Positions 1-6,772 of a stretch of DNA of 8,725 bases are shown piece after piece. Every line of letters begins with the position of its first letter. Position 1 is the first letter of the stretch. The DNA comes from Candidatus Kerfeldbacteria bacterium (GTDB taxonomy: Bacteria > Patescibacteriota > Patescibacteriia > SBBC01 > CAIJZX01), in contig JACRFO010000067.1 in NCBI GenBank assembly GCA_016217865.1, positions 1 to 8,725 on the forward strand, in the 5' to 3' direction. The notes beneath the pieces are model-generated. The model was not told where the DNA came from, made no database searches, and saw nothing but the letters and a program-made list of their open reading frames with translations. A program made the position numbers and the translations under genes.

Positions 1-648
1 ACGATTGCTAACCAAACGGTTGCCCAGAATGCCAGCGACCCGACGATCGACATCTCGGTCAACAGTGGTACTGATACTGGCAGCGTCGCCGTTGAAATCA
101 TTACGGACGACAGCGTCAACGTGACAGCGACAGTTGATCCATCGGTCACGTTCTCTATCTCCGATACGAACATTGGGTTCAACACGCTGACGACAGCGAA
201 CGACTGTTTCGCAGTCGGGACGCCATCCGGCGGCGCTTGCGATACGACCTTCCCGCCAGTAGCAGCCCATACCCTGACGGCGGGTACCAACGGTGCAGGT
301 GGAGTCACCGTGACCTACAACGGCGCGTTGATGACGAGCGCAGGCAACGATATTAATGCAGCGACGATTACCGGTGATACGACCAACCCGGTTGGTGATC
401 CAGGCAACACCGAACAGTTCGCCCTTGGGTTTGACGACAATGGTTCGACATTCACGATGGCCAGTGGATACGACCAAAATGCGGGTGACTACAAGTTTGT
501 GGCAGCTACGACCGAAACCATTTTCTCCTCATCGGGTCCGGTTAGCTCAACCGCCGTTGATGCCCACTACTTGGCCAACATTGCTGCCAACACTCCGGCC
601 GGCAACTATTCGACGAGCATCACGTACATCGCTACAGCTACGTTCTAA
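1..648 (+). CDS. Secreted beta-rich surface protein, 3' part (WxL-like locus position)
   Basis: This is the C-terminal part of a gene that begins before the window: the frame is open from base 1 and ends in TAA at 646-648, leaving 215 residues. A GTG at 121 could be mistaken for a start, but the frame continues upstream with the same Thr/Ser/Val/Asn-rich composition, so I treat it as internal. The fragment is dominated by short beta-prone stretches rich in Thr, Ala, Gly and Asn, contains two Cys (codons 205-207 and 238-240) that could form a disulfide, and ends with an alternating pattern, PAGNYSTSITYIATATF, typical of a final beta strand of a secreted domain. There is no Trp, no LPXTG signal and no C-terminal membrane helix, so it is probably released or held non-covalently. 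It directly precedes a DUF916 gene, as WxL proteins do in Firmicutes, but the W-x-L motif itself is absent. Function is unknown; surface-layer component or adhesin is inference. Confidence 0.75.
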   Translation, partial: TIANQTVAQNASDPTIDISVNSGTDTGSVAVEIITDDSVNVTATVDPSVTFSISDTNIGFNTLTTANDCFAVGTPSGGACDTTFPPVAAHTLTAGTNGAGGVTVTYNGALMTSAGNDINAATITGDTTNPVGDPGNTEQFALGFDDNGSTFTMASGYDQNAGDYKFVAATTETIFSSSGPVSSTAVDAHYLANIAANTPAGNYSTSITYIATATF

Positions 649-659
649 TTACCTGGCTC

Positions 660-665
660 GGAGGG
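660..665 (+). promoter_or_regulatory. Strong Shine-Dalgarno site of the DUF916 gene
   Basis: GGAGGG lies 7 bases before the ATG at 673, in the 24-base gap after the stop of the preceding gene. It supports that start. It is the only convincing ribosome binding site in the window; the other starts have no GGAGG-like sequence at the right distance. Confidence 0.75.
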
Positions 666-672
666 ACCTTTT

Positions 673-1677
673 ATGCGACGACCCCTACTCTCGGTCTCAC
701 TTATTGCCAGCCTGGTTGTTGTCGGTCTAGCTATCGGAGTCCAATCGAAAGCGTTGACGCTGGTGCCGCCGAGCATCGAGTACACGACTGACCCAGGAAA
801 GAAAATCGAAACAACGGTCAAGCTCTTCAATGAGGCTTCGACCCCGGTGACGGTGACCGTGACGACGGCGAATTTCGGCGCTAAGGGTGAAACCGGTGAG
901 CCGGATTTTAAGTTTGATGCGGCCACAGCCGATCTCGCTTCATGGATTAAGCCTGGCCAGAGCCAGTTGACGCTAGCAGCGGGCGAGCGGGTGACCGTAC
1001 CGGTGACAATTTCTGTTCCGGCCAATGCTGACCCGGGTGGACACTACGCCGGGATCTTCTTTGGCAGCGGCGGTTCGGCGACTGATTCCGGTCAGGTTGC
1101 CATCCAGTCAAAACTCGGGACGCTCGTTATCCTCCGCGTTGAAGGCGAAATACGAGAAACGGCCACCGTTGCGAGTTTCGGGACAAAAGATAAGAAGACC
1201 TCCTACTCGAACCTGCCGGTGACATTCGAATTCCGAGTAAGCAACACTGGGAATGTCCACATTCGGCCGCAAGGAACGGTTCTGATCAAGAACTTATTTG
1301 GCGGAGAATCGGCTACCTTCAACCTTAATGATGTGAACGGGGCCGTATTACCGAACAGCATCCGGGCCTTCGATGTGACCTGGAAGAAGCTGGCCGCGAC
1401 GAATAAGCGCAGTAACTTCTTTCAGAAAATTGGCAACGAATGGAAGAACTTTGCCCTTGGACCGTACACAGCAACGGCGTCGGTAACCTACGGGCAAACG
1501 AAGCAGAATCTCGTGGCGACCGCCCGGGTGACTGTTATGCCATGGGAACTCTTGATCGTCATGGCGCTCGTGATTGCTGGCGTTATCCTCCTCATCGTCT
1601 TCGGAGTGCGAGCGTACAACACGGCGATTATCCGTCGAGCTGAATCAAAGTTACCGCCGCCGAGCGGACTTCGGTAA
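673..1677 (+). CDS. DUF916-family membrane-anchored surface protein
   Basis: The product is a 334-residue exported protein with the layout of DUF916 (WxL-interacting) proteins. Residues 1-27 form a signal peptide (basic MRRP followed by a hydrophobic run). A first beta domain at about 28-115 begins LTLVPPSIEY and leads to PGGHYAGIFF at 121-130, the hallmark of this family. A second Ig-like domain at about 150-288 includes the phrase NTGNVHIRP at 191-199. A single membrane helix at about 291-313 is followed by a short basic tail (RRAESK) that should be cytoplasmic. In Firmicutes such proteins bind peptidoglycan and WxL proteins; here the preceding gene would be the natural partner, which is inference. 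The ATG at 673 is supported by a strong Shine-Dalgarno site. The next gene starts 2 bases after the stop, so the two are almost certainly co-transcribed. The family assignment is by motif recognition, not by a search. Confidence 0.8.
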   Translation: MRRPLLSVSLIASLVVVGLAIGVQSKALTLVPPSIEYTTDPGKKIETTVKLFNEASTPVTVTVTTANFGAKGETGEPDFKFDAATADLASWIKPGQSQLTLAAGERVTVPVTISVPANADPGGHYAGIFFGSGGSATDSGQVAIQSKLGTLVILRVEGEIRETATVASFGTKDKKTSYSNLPVTFEFRVSNTGNVHIRPQGTVLIKNLFGGESATFNLNDVNGAVLPNSIRAFDVTWKKLAATNKRSNFFQKIGNEWKNFALGPYTATASVTYGQTKQNLVATARVTVMPWELLIVMALVIAGVILLIVFGVRAYNTAIIRRAESKLPPPSGLR

Positions 1678-1679
1678 CC

Positions 1680-2540
1680 ATGGAGTTTGGTCCCGGCCCA
1701 CGTCTGCTGGCGTTGCTGGTCGGGTTGCTTGCGTTTGCCTACGCTCCAACCGTCCAGGCCCAAGCGACTTCGACGGAATCCGTCTCGATTAGCGCTGTTG
1801 TCGCCGATACGACCCCGGCCCCCTCAAACCCATCTGTTGAATTTCACGGGATTGCTGCGCCTGGCGCGGTAGTGACCGTCCTCCGTGGCGGGGCGCAAGT
1901 CGGCAGTATCACCGCGGGGGGAGACGCCTCGTTTACGGTTGCGTTAGTTAACCAACCCGTTGGTCAGCAGTCGTACGATATACAAGCGAGCGATGCAACC
2001 GGCCACAGCCTAGCGCCCGTTACGTTTGCACTCAATTTAACGGCCGGTACGAATACAATCATCTCTGGCATTTTTCTCGGCCCATCGATCGGGGTGGACA
2101 AGCCGGCGGTGAAGCTGGGGCAGTTCTTGACGGTCTCGGGGACAACCGCACCGAGTAGCGCGGTAACGTTGACAGTTAGTTCGGAGACCCCAACGAGTTT
2201 TACCGTTTCGTCTGATGGCCTCGGGCGCTGGTCGAAATTGGTGAACAGTCAGGAGATTGGCGTCGGTACCCATACCGCAACTGCCCGGGCCTTGCTCGGT
2301 GGGAACCAGGTATCAGCCCAAAGCGCGACCGTGACCTTCGCGGTCAACCCATTAGAACAGTGTGATGGGAAGAAAACCGCCGACCTCAACTGTGACGCGG
2401 CGGTCAACCTGACTGACTTCAGTATCTTGTTGTACTTCTGGCAACAGACGACACCAAGCAATGGCCGAGCCGACATCAACGGTGATGGCCGAGTTGACGT
2501 GGTTGATTTCAGTATCATGTTGTACCAATGGACCGCCTAG
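1680..2540 (+). CDS. Secreted Ig-like domain protein with C-terminal type I-like dockerin
   Basis: This 286-residue protein has a signal peptide (about 1-28, likely cleaved after VQA at 25-27), two Ig-like beta domains (about 35-122 and 136-223; the first has the phrase APGAVVTVL at 60-68), and a dockerin at 228-286. The dockerin has two calcium loops: D235, N237, D239, N243, D246 and D265, N267, D269, D273, D276. Each is followed by a matching helix, DFSILLYFW and DFSIMLYQW. The only two Cys (228 and 238) flank and enter loop 1 and could form a disulfide. No membrane helix, LPXTG or enzyme domain is present, so surface retention would have to come from binding a cohesin. Three cohesin genes follow directly, the first overlapping this one by 13 bases. 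Start is the ATG 2 bases after the DUF916 stop; no clear Shine-Dalgarno is seen, so translation coupling is likely. Role as a tethered adhesin or adaptor is inference. Confidence 0.88.
   Translation: MEFGPGPRLLALLVGLLAFAYAPTVQAQATSTESVSISAVVADTTPAPSNPSVEFHGIAAPGAVVTVLRGGAQVGSITAGGDASFTVALVNQPVGQQSYDIQASDATGHSLAPVTFALNLTAGTNTIISGIFLGPSIGVDKPAVKLGQFLTVSGTTAPSSAVTLTVSSETPTSFTVSSDGLGRWSKLVNSQEIGVGTHTATARALLGGNQVSAQSATVTFAVNPLEQCDGKKTADLNCDAAVNLTDFSILLYFWQQTTPSNGRADINGDGRVDVVDFSIMLYQWTA
2379..2525 (+). repeat. Duplicated calcium-loop/helix repeat inside the dockerin
   Basis: Two in-frame copies, 2379-2435 and 2469-2525, sit exactly 90 bases (30 codons) apart. By hand alignment 42 of 57 positions agree, and the helix part is nearly identical: 2418-2435 and 2508-2525 differ at one base in 18. 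Each copy encodes a D-x-N-x-D calcium loop followed by DFSI(L/M)LY. This is the classic dockerin duplication, here with unusually symmetric helices. Confidence 0.88.
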
Positions 2541-3649
2541 GACGTTGGACAACATTGATTGCGGTTCTCGGCCTGCTCTTCTGCCGACCGGTCCAGGCAG
2601 CCGACCGTCTACTGACGTTCGCCGGCCCAGTTGGGGCAGTGCGTGAAGGACAGTCGTTCAGCGTCGACGTTCGCCTAACGAATCATGCCCAGACCATCAA
2701 CGCGTTGGACATTACGATTCAGTATCCGAGTGCGATGTTGGAGCTCGTCAGCATCCATCGCCAACAGTCAGCCCTGACACTCTGGCCGGAAGAACCGAGT
2801 TGGGACCCTGGGGCCGGGTCCATTCACCTCGTTGGCGGCGTTCCGCATGGACTCTACGCGGATAATGCTCGGGTCGTGACGCTTACGTTTACGGCCACGG
2901 CGGCCGGTTCGGCGGTGCTGTCGTTTGACTCCGCTCTGACTCGTGCTTTTTTCAACGACGGACAGGGGACATCGACGACGATCGAAACGGCGCCGAACAC
3001 GGTGGAGGTCAGCAGCGCCCTCCTGCCAACGATTACGGTGACGTCACCGAGCCATCCGAGCTCAATCGCTTGGTATGCTCAACCGACGGCCGTGATTCAA
3101 TGGCCAGTGGCCCCAGCCACGCAGAACAGTTACGCCTGGTCAGCCGATGATCAAGTTGTACCCGATGATGTTCCGGATGAAGCGACCGGATCGATCACTT
3201 ACCCGAATCTAGCTGATGGCCGCTACTCTTTTACGATAAAATCGCGGGCGGATGACAGTTCCTGGTCACCAATTGTCCAGTATTGGGTTCAGGTTGATAC
3301 AACCGCGCCCGATTCATTCGCGCTGGAACGCCTCACCTCCGCTACGGTTGGTGGACAGCCGGTTGTGCACTGGGCTGCGAACGATCGACAATCGGGAATA
3401 CAGCGCATGGTCGCGGCGGTCAACGGGAAAGAGGTTGGATCGGTCACAAGTCCACTGACGCTCAAGCCCGGATGGATTGGAAAAAAGTTGACGATTACGG
3501 TTTACGACTATGCTGGGAACTCGCGGTCGGCGACGTTGGCCGCGACGTCATCGGGGCTGCTACCGGTACTGTGGTGGCTGATCGGATTGGCAGCGCTGGT
3601 CGCGGGGGGAGCCGCCGCGTGGCACCTCGCCCGTCGACGAACGCGTTAG
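2528..3649 (+). CDS. Membrane-anchored cohesin-domain protein (first of three)
   Basis: The 373-residue product has a signal peptide (about 1-24, likely cleaved after VQA), a cohesin-like domain at about 27-161, an FN3/Ig-like domain at about 168-260, a second one at about 261-340, a membrane helix at about 344-366 and a very short basic tail, ARRRTR. The cohesin call rests on the ordered features shared with the next two proteins: TINALDITIQYP at 57-68, a central VGGVPHG at 102-108, a closing hydrophobic strand, and NDGQGT at 143-148. A Cys at 19 lies in LLFC, but a lipobox needs a small residue just before the Cys, so a lipoprotein is unlikely. The gene overlaps the dockerin gene by 13 bases, which ties the two together at translation. 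The expected topology is cohesin outside, tail inside. It is the shortest-tailed of the three and may act as a simple surface anchor for the dockerin protein (inference). Confidence 0.83.
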   Translation: MDRLGRWTTLIAVLGLLFCRPVQAADRLLTFAGPVGAVREGQSFSVDVRLTNHAQTINALDITIQYPSAMLELVSIHRQQSALTLWPEEPSWDPGAGSIHLVGGVPHGLYADNARVVTLTFTATAAGSAVLSFDSALTRAFFNDGQGTSTTIETAPNTVEVSSALLPTITVTSPSHPSSIAWYAQPTAVIQWPVAPATQNSYAWSADDQVVPDDVPDEATGSITYPNLADGRYSFTIKSRADDSSWSPIVQYWVQVDTTAPDSFALERLTSATVGGQPVVHWAANDRQSGIQRMVAAVNGKEVGSVTSPLTLKPGWIGKKLTITVYDYAGNSRSATLAATSSGLLPVLWWLIGLAALVAGGAAAWHLARRRTR

Positions 3650-3658
3650 AGCATGCTG

Positions 3659-3667
3659 TGGTATACT
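3659..3667 (+). promoter_or_regulatory. Possible internal extended -10 promoter before the second cohesin gene
   Basis: TGGTATACT at 3659-3667 matches an extended -10 element. No good -35 is seen 16-18 bases upstream. Transcription would be expected to begin near 3674, only about 4 bases before the ATG at 3678, giving a leaderless message. The tRNA promoter further on uses the same TATACT hexamer. This would allow the last two cohesin genes and the glycosyltransferase to be expressed apart from the first part of the operon. Prediction from sequence only. Confidence 0.45.
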
Positions 3668-3677
3668 AGAGTGACGT

Positions 3678-5102
3678 ATGTACCTTGTCCGCACACTGTT
3701 TGCTAGCCCGTTCCCATCATTCCGACTGTTCTTGTTCGGATGCTTTATCGTTGCCTTAGGGTGGCCGTCGGTCATGCATGCCGAGGGGGCGAGTTTAAAA
3801 ATTTCTCCGGCGGCTGGTGTGTACGAAGTTGGTGGGGTAGTCGATGTTTCGTTCATCGTTGATACGGGTGGCGAGTCGATCAACGCAGTTCAGGCTGACG
3901 TGCTCTTCCCAGCCGACAAACTCCAAGTTGTTAATCCGGTTGCCAGCACCTCATTCATTTCTCTCTGGGTGACGTCACCGACCTACTCGAATACCGACGG
4001 GACAATTCACTTCCAAGGCGGGTTACCAAGTCCTGGTATTAAAACCAGCGGCGGCGTCATCAGCACGGTCACCTTCCGGGTCAAGTCGTCCGGTCGGGCA
4101 GTCATTCGATTCGCGCCAACTTCAAAGGTTCTGCGAAATGATGGGCAGGGGACGAACATCCTCACCTCGTCCAGCACTGCCGAGTATACCCTGAAAGTGC
4201 CGCCGCCAGCTGGACCGGTGACGACCAGTCCGACTCACCCAGACACAAACCAGTGGTACAATAATCCGCAAGTGCAATTTACCTGGGAGCCGACCGATGG
4301 CGCGACTGGATACAGTTTTTCGTTCGACCAGTCCTCGAAATCAACTCCCGATGACACTGTCGATACGACCACTACGGCGGCGACCGTAAAGGCTGATACC
4401 GATGGGGTTTGGTATTTCCACGTCCGAGCTCGGACCGACACCTGGGGCGGTGTGACGAGTGTACCAGTGCAAATTGACACAACACCGCCAGCGAGTTTTT
4501 CCCCGAAATTCGATTCCAGCACTGTGACGATTGATGACACGCCGACGCTACGGTTCTTAACGACTGACGCCGCTTCGGGCATCGATCACTACGAAATGAA
4601 ACAGGTGACGAAATCCAGCACGAACACCCAAGAGAATACGTTGTTTGTCGAAGCCACCAGTCCAGCGGCGATCGCCCGGCTGCCGGAAGGGGAATACGAG
4701 TACATTGTCCGGGCATTTGATCGAGCCGGGAACGTCACCGAAGGTTCGGCCCGTCTGACAGTCATCGCGAAAGGATTACCGTTCTATGCGCGGGTTCCAC
4801 TCCTGCGCAATCCGGCCGTCGCAAACGGTGTCCTGATTGGGCTGGGTGTCCTGCTGCTGGCAACTACCGGAACACTTGTAGTCCGTCGTTTCCGATTCCG
4901 CGCGGCGTTCCAGCACGACCTGCTCGCCCTAGAACATGACGCACAGAAGAAGGCCGCGGCATTGCAGCACGAGTTGGATGACCTTCGGAAAGCGCAGGAG
5001 ATCATGCAGCACGACCTCGGACCAGTGCCACCCGCCGCACCACCGGTTGCGCCCCCACCAACCCCGCCGATTCAGCCACCTCAACCTTTGCCGCCTGTAT
5101 GA
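3678..5102 (+). CDS. Membrane-anchored cohesin-domain protein with coiled-coil and proline-rich cytoplasmic tail (second of three)
   Basis: The 474-residue product has a long signal peptide (about 1-35, cleavage near MHA-EG), a cohesin-like domain at about 39-173 with SINAVQADVLFP at 67-78, GGLPSPG at 114-120 and NDGQGT at 154-159, an FN3-like domain at about 182-270 (NQWY, DGVWYFHVR), a further Ig-like domain at about 271-364 (TTDAASGI, DRAGN) and a membrane helix at about 382-402. After the basic stop-transfer RRFRFR the tail is unlike its neighbours: residues 412-446 are charged and heptad-like (a probable coiled coil, with LEHD, LQHELDDL and MQHDL), then 449-474 is nearly all Pro with some Ala, Val, Gln. 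A tail of this kind usually suggests oligomerisation plus a protein-binding surface inside the cell. The start is 28 bases after the preceding stop with no Shine-Dalgarno; a possible leaderless promoter precedes it. The end overlaps the next gene by 4 bases (ATGA). Confidence 0.83.
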   Translation: MYLVRTLFASPFPSFRLFLFGCFIVALGWPSVMHAEGASLKISPAAGVYEVGGVVDVSFIVDTGGESINAVQADVLFPADKLQVVNPVASTSFISLWVTSPTYSNTDGTIHFQGGLPSPGIKTSGGVISTVTFRVKSSGRAVIRFAPTSKVLRNDGQGTNILTSSSTAEYTLKVPPPAGPVTTSPTHPDTNQWYNNPQVQFTWEPTDGATGYSFSFDQSSKSTPDDTVDTTTTAATVKADTDGVWYFHVRARTDTWGGVTSVPVQIDTTPPASFSPKFDSSTVTIDDTPTLRFLTTDAASGIDHYEMKQVTKSSTNTQENTLFVEATSPAAIARLPEGEYEYIVRAFDRAGNVTEGSARLTVIAKGLPFYARVPLLRNPAVANGVLIGLGVLLLATTGTLVVRRFRFRAAFQHDLLALEHDAQKKAAALQHELDDLRKAQEIMQHDLGPVPPAAPPVAPPPTPPIQPPQPLPPV

Positions 5103-5412
5103 AGCGCTGGCTAGCGGTATCGCTGACGACGTTTGCCGGGCTCTTCGTCGCTACTAGCGTTGGTGCCGCCTCTCTCAATCTTACGCCTGGGAGTGGCAGC
5201 CATCCCGTTGGACAGAGCTGGACCGTAACGGTCACCGTCAACGCCGCTGGTCAGGCAATTAATGCGAGTGAGGGAACCATTGTTTGGACAACACCGACAT
5301 TGAGTCTCAAGAGCATCAGCACCAGCGGATCAATTTTTCAGTTCTGGGCGATTCAACCGAGTGGCAGCGACGCGACTGGTCGAGTCATTTTTTCGGGCGG
5401 GTTACCAAGTCC
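4017..5412 (+). repeat. 17-base identical segment shared by cohesin genes two and three
   Basis: The same 17 bases, ggcgggttaccaagtcc, occur at 4017-4033 and 5396-5412, in the same reading frame, both encoding GGLPSP inside the cohesin domain. The listed span covers both copies and the unrelated sequence between them. It supports that these two genes are paralogues from duplication; the corresponding site of the first cohesin gene (encoding GGVPHG) is more diverged. Confidence 0.7.
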
Positions 5413-6772
5413 GGGGTACAACGGGAGTGGCGGAACGATCCTGCGACTGACGTTTCAAGCGAAAGCCGTCGGGACCGCGACCGTGCAGTTGAGCGGCGGC
5501 AAGGTCCTGGCGAATGACGGACAGGGAACGGATGTCTTGACGACGCAAGGAAAGGCCACCTACACCATCACGCCGGCGACAACGACTACGCCGACCACGC
5601 CGAGTGTACCATCCCGTCCAACTCCACTCGTTACCGTTACCGGTTTTCCGAACCAGGCCCAGTGGTACGCAGTTGATCGAGGGGGAGTCACGTACAGTCG
5701 GCCGGCCGGACTGCAAGGGGTCAGTTACATCGTTGACCAGCAATTGTCCACGACGCCGCCAGAAAACGTTAACCATACCACTGGAACGTTTGATGTCACG
5801 GTGCCGAGCGACGGATTGTGGTACCTCCATCTCCGGGGAAAGTACGAATCCGGATGGAGTTCGACCGTTCACTATGCACTCCGCCGCGACATCGCCCCGC
5901 CGGAGCCTTTCGCCTTGAGTTTGAACCAGCCACGCGGAACAGATGACCCAGCTCCGCAAGTATTGTTTACAACAACTGATGCCGCGAGCGGTATTGCTAA
6001 GTACGCCGCGACGCTTGATGGCGGGGCAGCACAGGATGTCAGCAGTCCGTATACGTTAAACATTCGGCAGGCCGGTGCGCACGAGATTGTCATCACTGCG
6101 GTCGACCAAGCGGGGAATACACGGGAAGCGAGTTTATCGTTCGAAACCACCGGCTATCCGGCGCCGATCATCACCTCGGCTTCGTCGCCGCTCCTCCTCC
6201 TTGATCCGCTCGTTGTCCGTGGGACGGCTTCCGCTGGTGATACGGTGACGGTGTACGTGAATGGCCAAGCCATCGGACAAGTGATTGCTGGCCCGGCTGA
6301 TCCAAGTGCGGCCGCCAGCGGCGTGACAGTGACGATTCCGTGGGTGCTGACGAGCGACCGTTTGTTCCGGCCGGGGACATATCAGGTGACTGCTTCGGCG
6401 ACGAGCCCAGACGGGCGCGTCAGCGTGTTGACGAATCCGGTCAGTATTCAAGTCGTCGGACACGCCCTGCTCGTCGGCGGTCGACCGCTCTTGACGATCT
6501 CGGTTGTGACGCCGCTGCTGATTTTCGCCATCTCTATTTTCGTGGCGATCGTTGGCGTCTTGTTCCGAACATGGTGGGCGCTCTGGTCAATGCACCGCCG
6601 AGTACGCTATGCTGAAGAAGAGCTCGAGGCCTTGCGATCGGTTTCCGGCCACCAAGGCATTAGTCGTGAGCAACTGAATCACGCTTTACAGCAAATCGAA
6701 ACTGATCTCGATCGAACACCGCCGCGATCAACGACGAAACGCCGACCCACCAAGCGCACTGCACGGTCATGA
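5099..6772 (+). CDS. Membrane-anchored cohesin-domain protein with three Ig-like domains and basic tail (third of three)
   Basis: The 557-residue product has a signal peptide (about 1-24, cleavage near VGA-AS), a cohesin-like domain at about 25-158 with AINASEGTIVW at 53-63, GGLPSPG at 100-106 and NDGQGT at 139-144, then a Thr/Pro-rich linker at 158-175. An FN3-like domain (about 176-265; AQWY, DGLWYLHLR), an Ig-like domain (about 268-350; TTDAASGI, DQAGN) and an extra Ig-like domain not present in the other two (about 354-452; GTASAGDTVTVYVNG) follow. A membrane helix spans about 466-489. The tail of about 68 residues begins with a charged helix (RYAEEELEALR), includes a second helix near 523-538 and ends in a strongly basic segment (TTKRRPTKRTARS). 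ATGA overlaps at both ends of the gene indicate translational coupling with its neighbours. The longer stalk may hold its cohesin further from the membrane than the other two (inference). Confidence 0.83.
   Translation: MKRWLAVSLTTFAGLFVATSVGAASLNLTPGSGSHPVGQSWTVTVTVNAAGQAINASEGTIVWTTPTLSLKSISTSGSIFQFWAIQPSGSDATGRVIFSGGLPSPGYNGSGGTILRLTFQAKAVGTATVQLSGGKVLANDGQGTDVLTTQGKATYTITPATTTTPTTPSVPSRPTPLVTVTGFPNQAQWYAVDRGGVTYSRPAGLQGVSYIVDQQLSTTPPENVNHTTGTFDVTVPSDGLWYLHLRGKYESGWSSTVHYALRRDIAPPEPFALSLNQPRGTDDPAPQVLFTTTDAASGIAKYAATLDGGAAQDVSSPYTLNIRQAGAHEIVITAVDQAGNTREASLSFETTGYPAPIITSASSPLLLLDPLVVRGTASAGDTVTVYVNGQAIGQVIAGPADPSAAASGVTVTIPWVLTSDRLFRPGTYQVTASATSPDGRVSVLTNPVSIQVVGHALLVGGRPLLTISVVTPLLIFAISIFVAIVGVLFRTWWALWSMHRRVRYAEEELEALRSVSGHQGISREQLNHALQQIETDLDRTPPRSTTKRRPTKRTARS

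Noticed and set aside
121..123. GTG as the start of the first gene
   Set aside because: The same frame is open back to base 1 with the same composition, there is no Shine-Dalgarno site, and no signal peptide would follow this start.
1..648. True WxL domain in the first protein
   Set aside because: No Trp is present in the visible 215 residues, so neither W-x-L motif exists; only position in the operon and general character are similar.
645..1025. Open reading frames on the minus strand opposite the surface genes, this one and similar ones at 4235-4582, 5402-5959 and 8183-8491
   Set aside because: They lie wholly or almost wholly opposite well-supported genes, have no recognisable domains, and are explained by the low stop frequency of the reverse strand of G+C-rich coding sequence.
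2573..2590. Lipoprotein signal in the first cohesin protein (LLFC at residues 16-19)
   Set aside because: The residue before the Cys is Phe, which does not fit a lipobox, and the protein has a C-terminal membrane helix and a normal VQA cleavage site.
1680..6772. Cellulosome for plant polysaccharide breakdown
   Set aside because: No glycoside hydrolase or carbohydrate-binding domain is visible, each scaffold-like protein has a single cohesin, and only one dockerin protein is present in the window.
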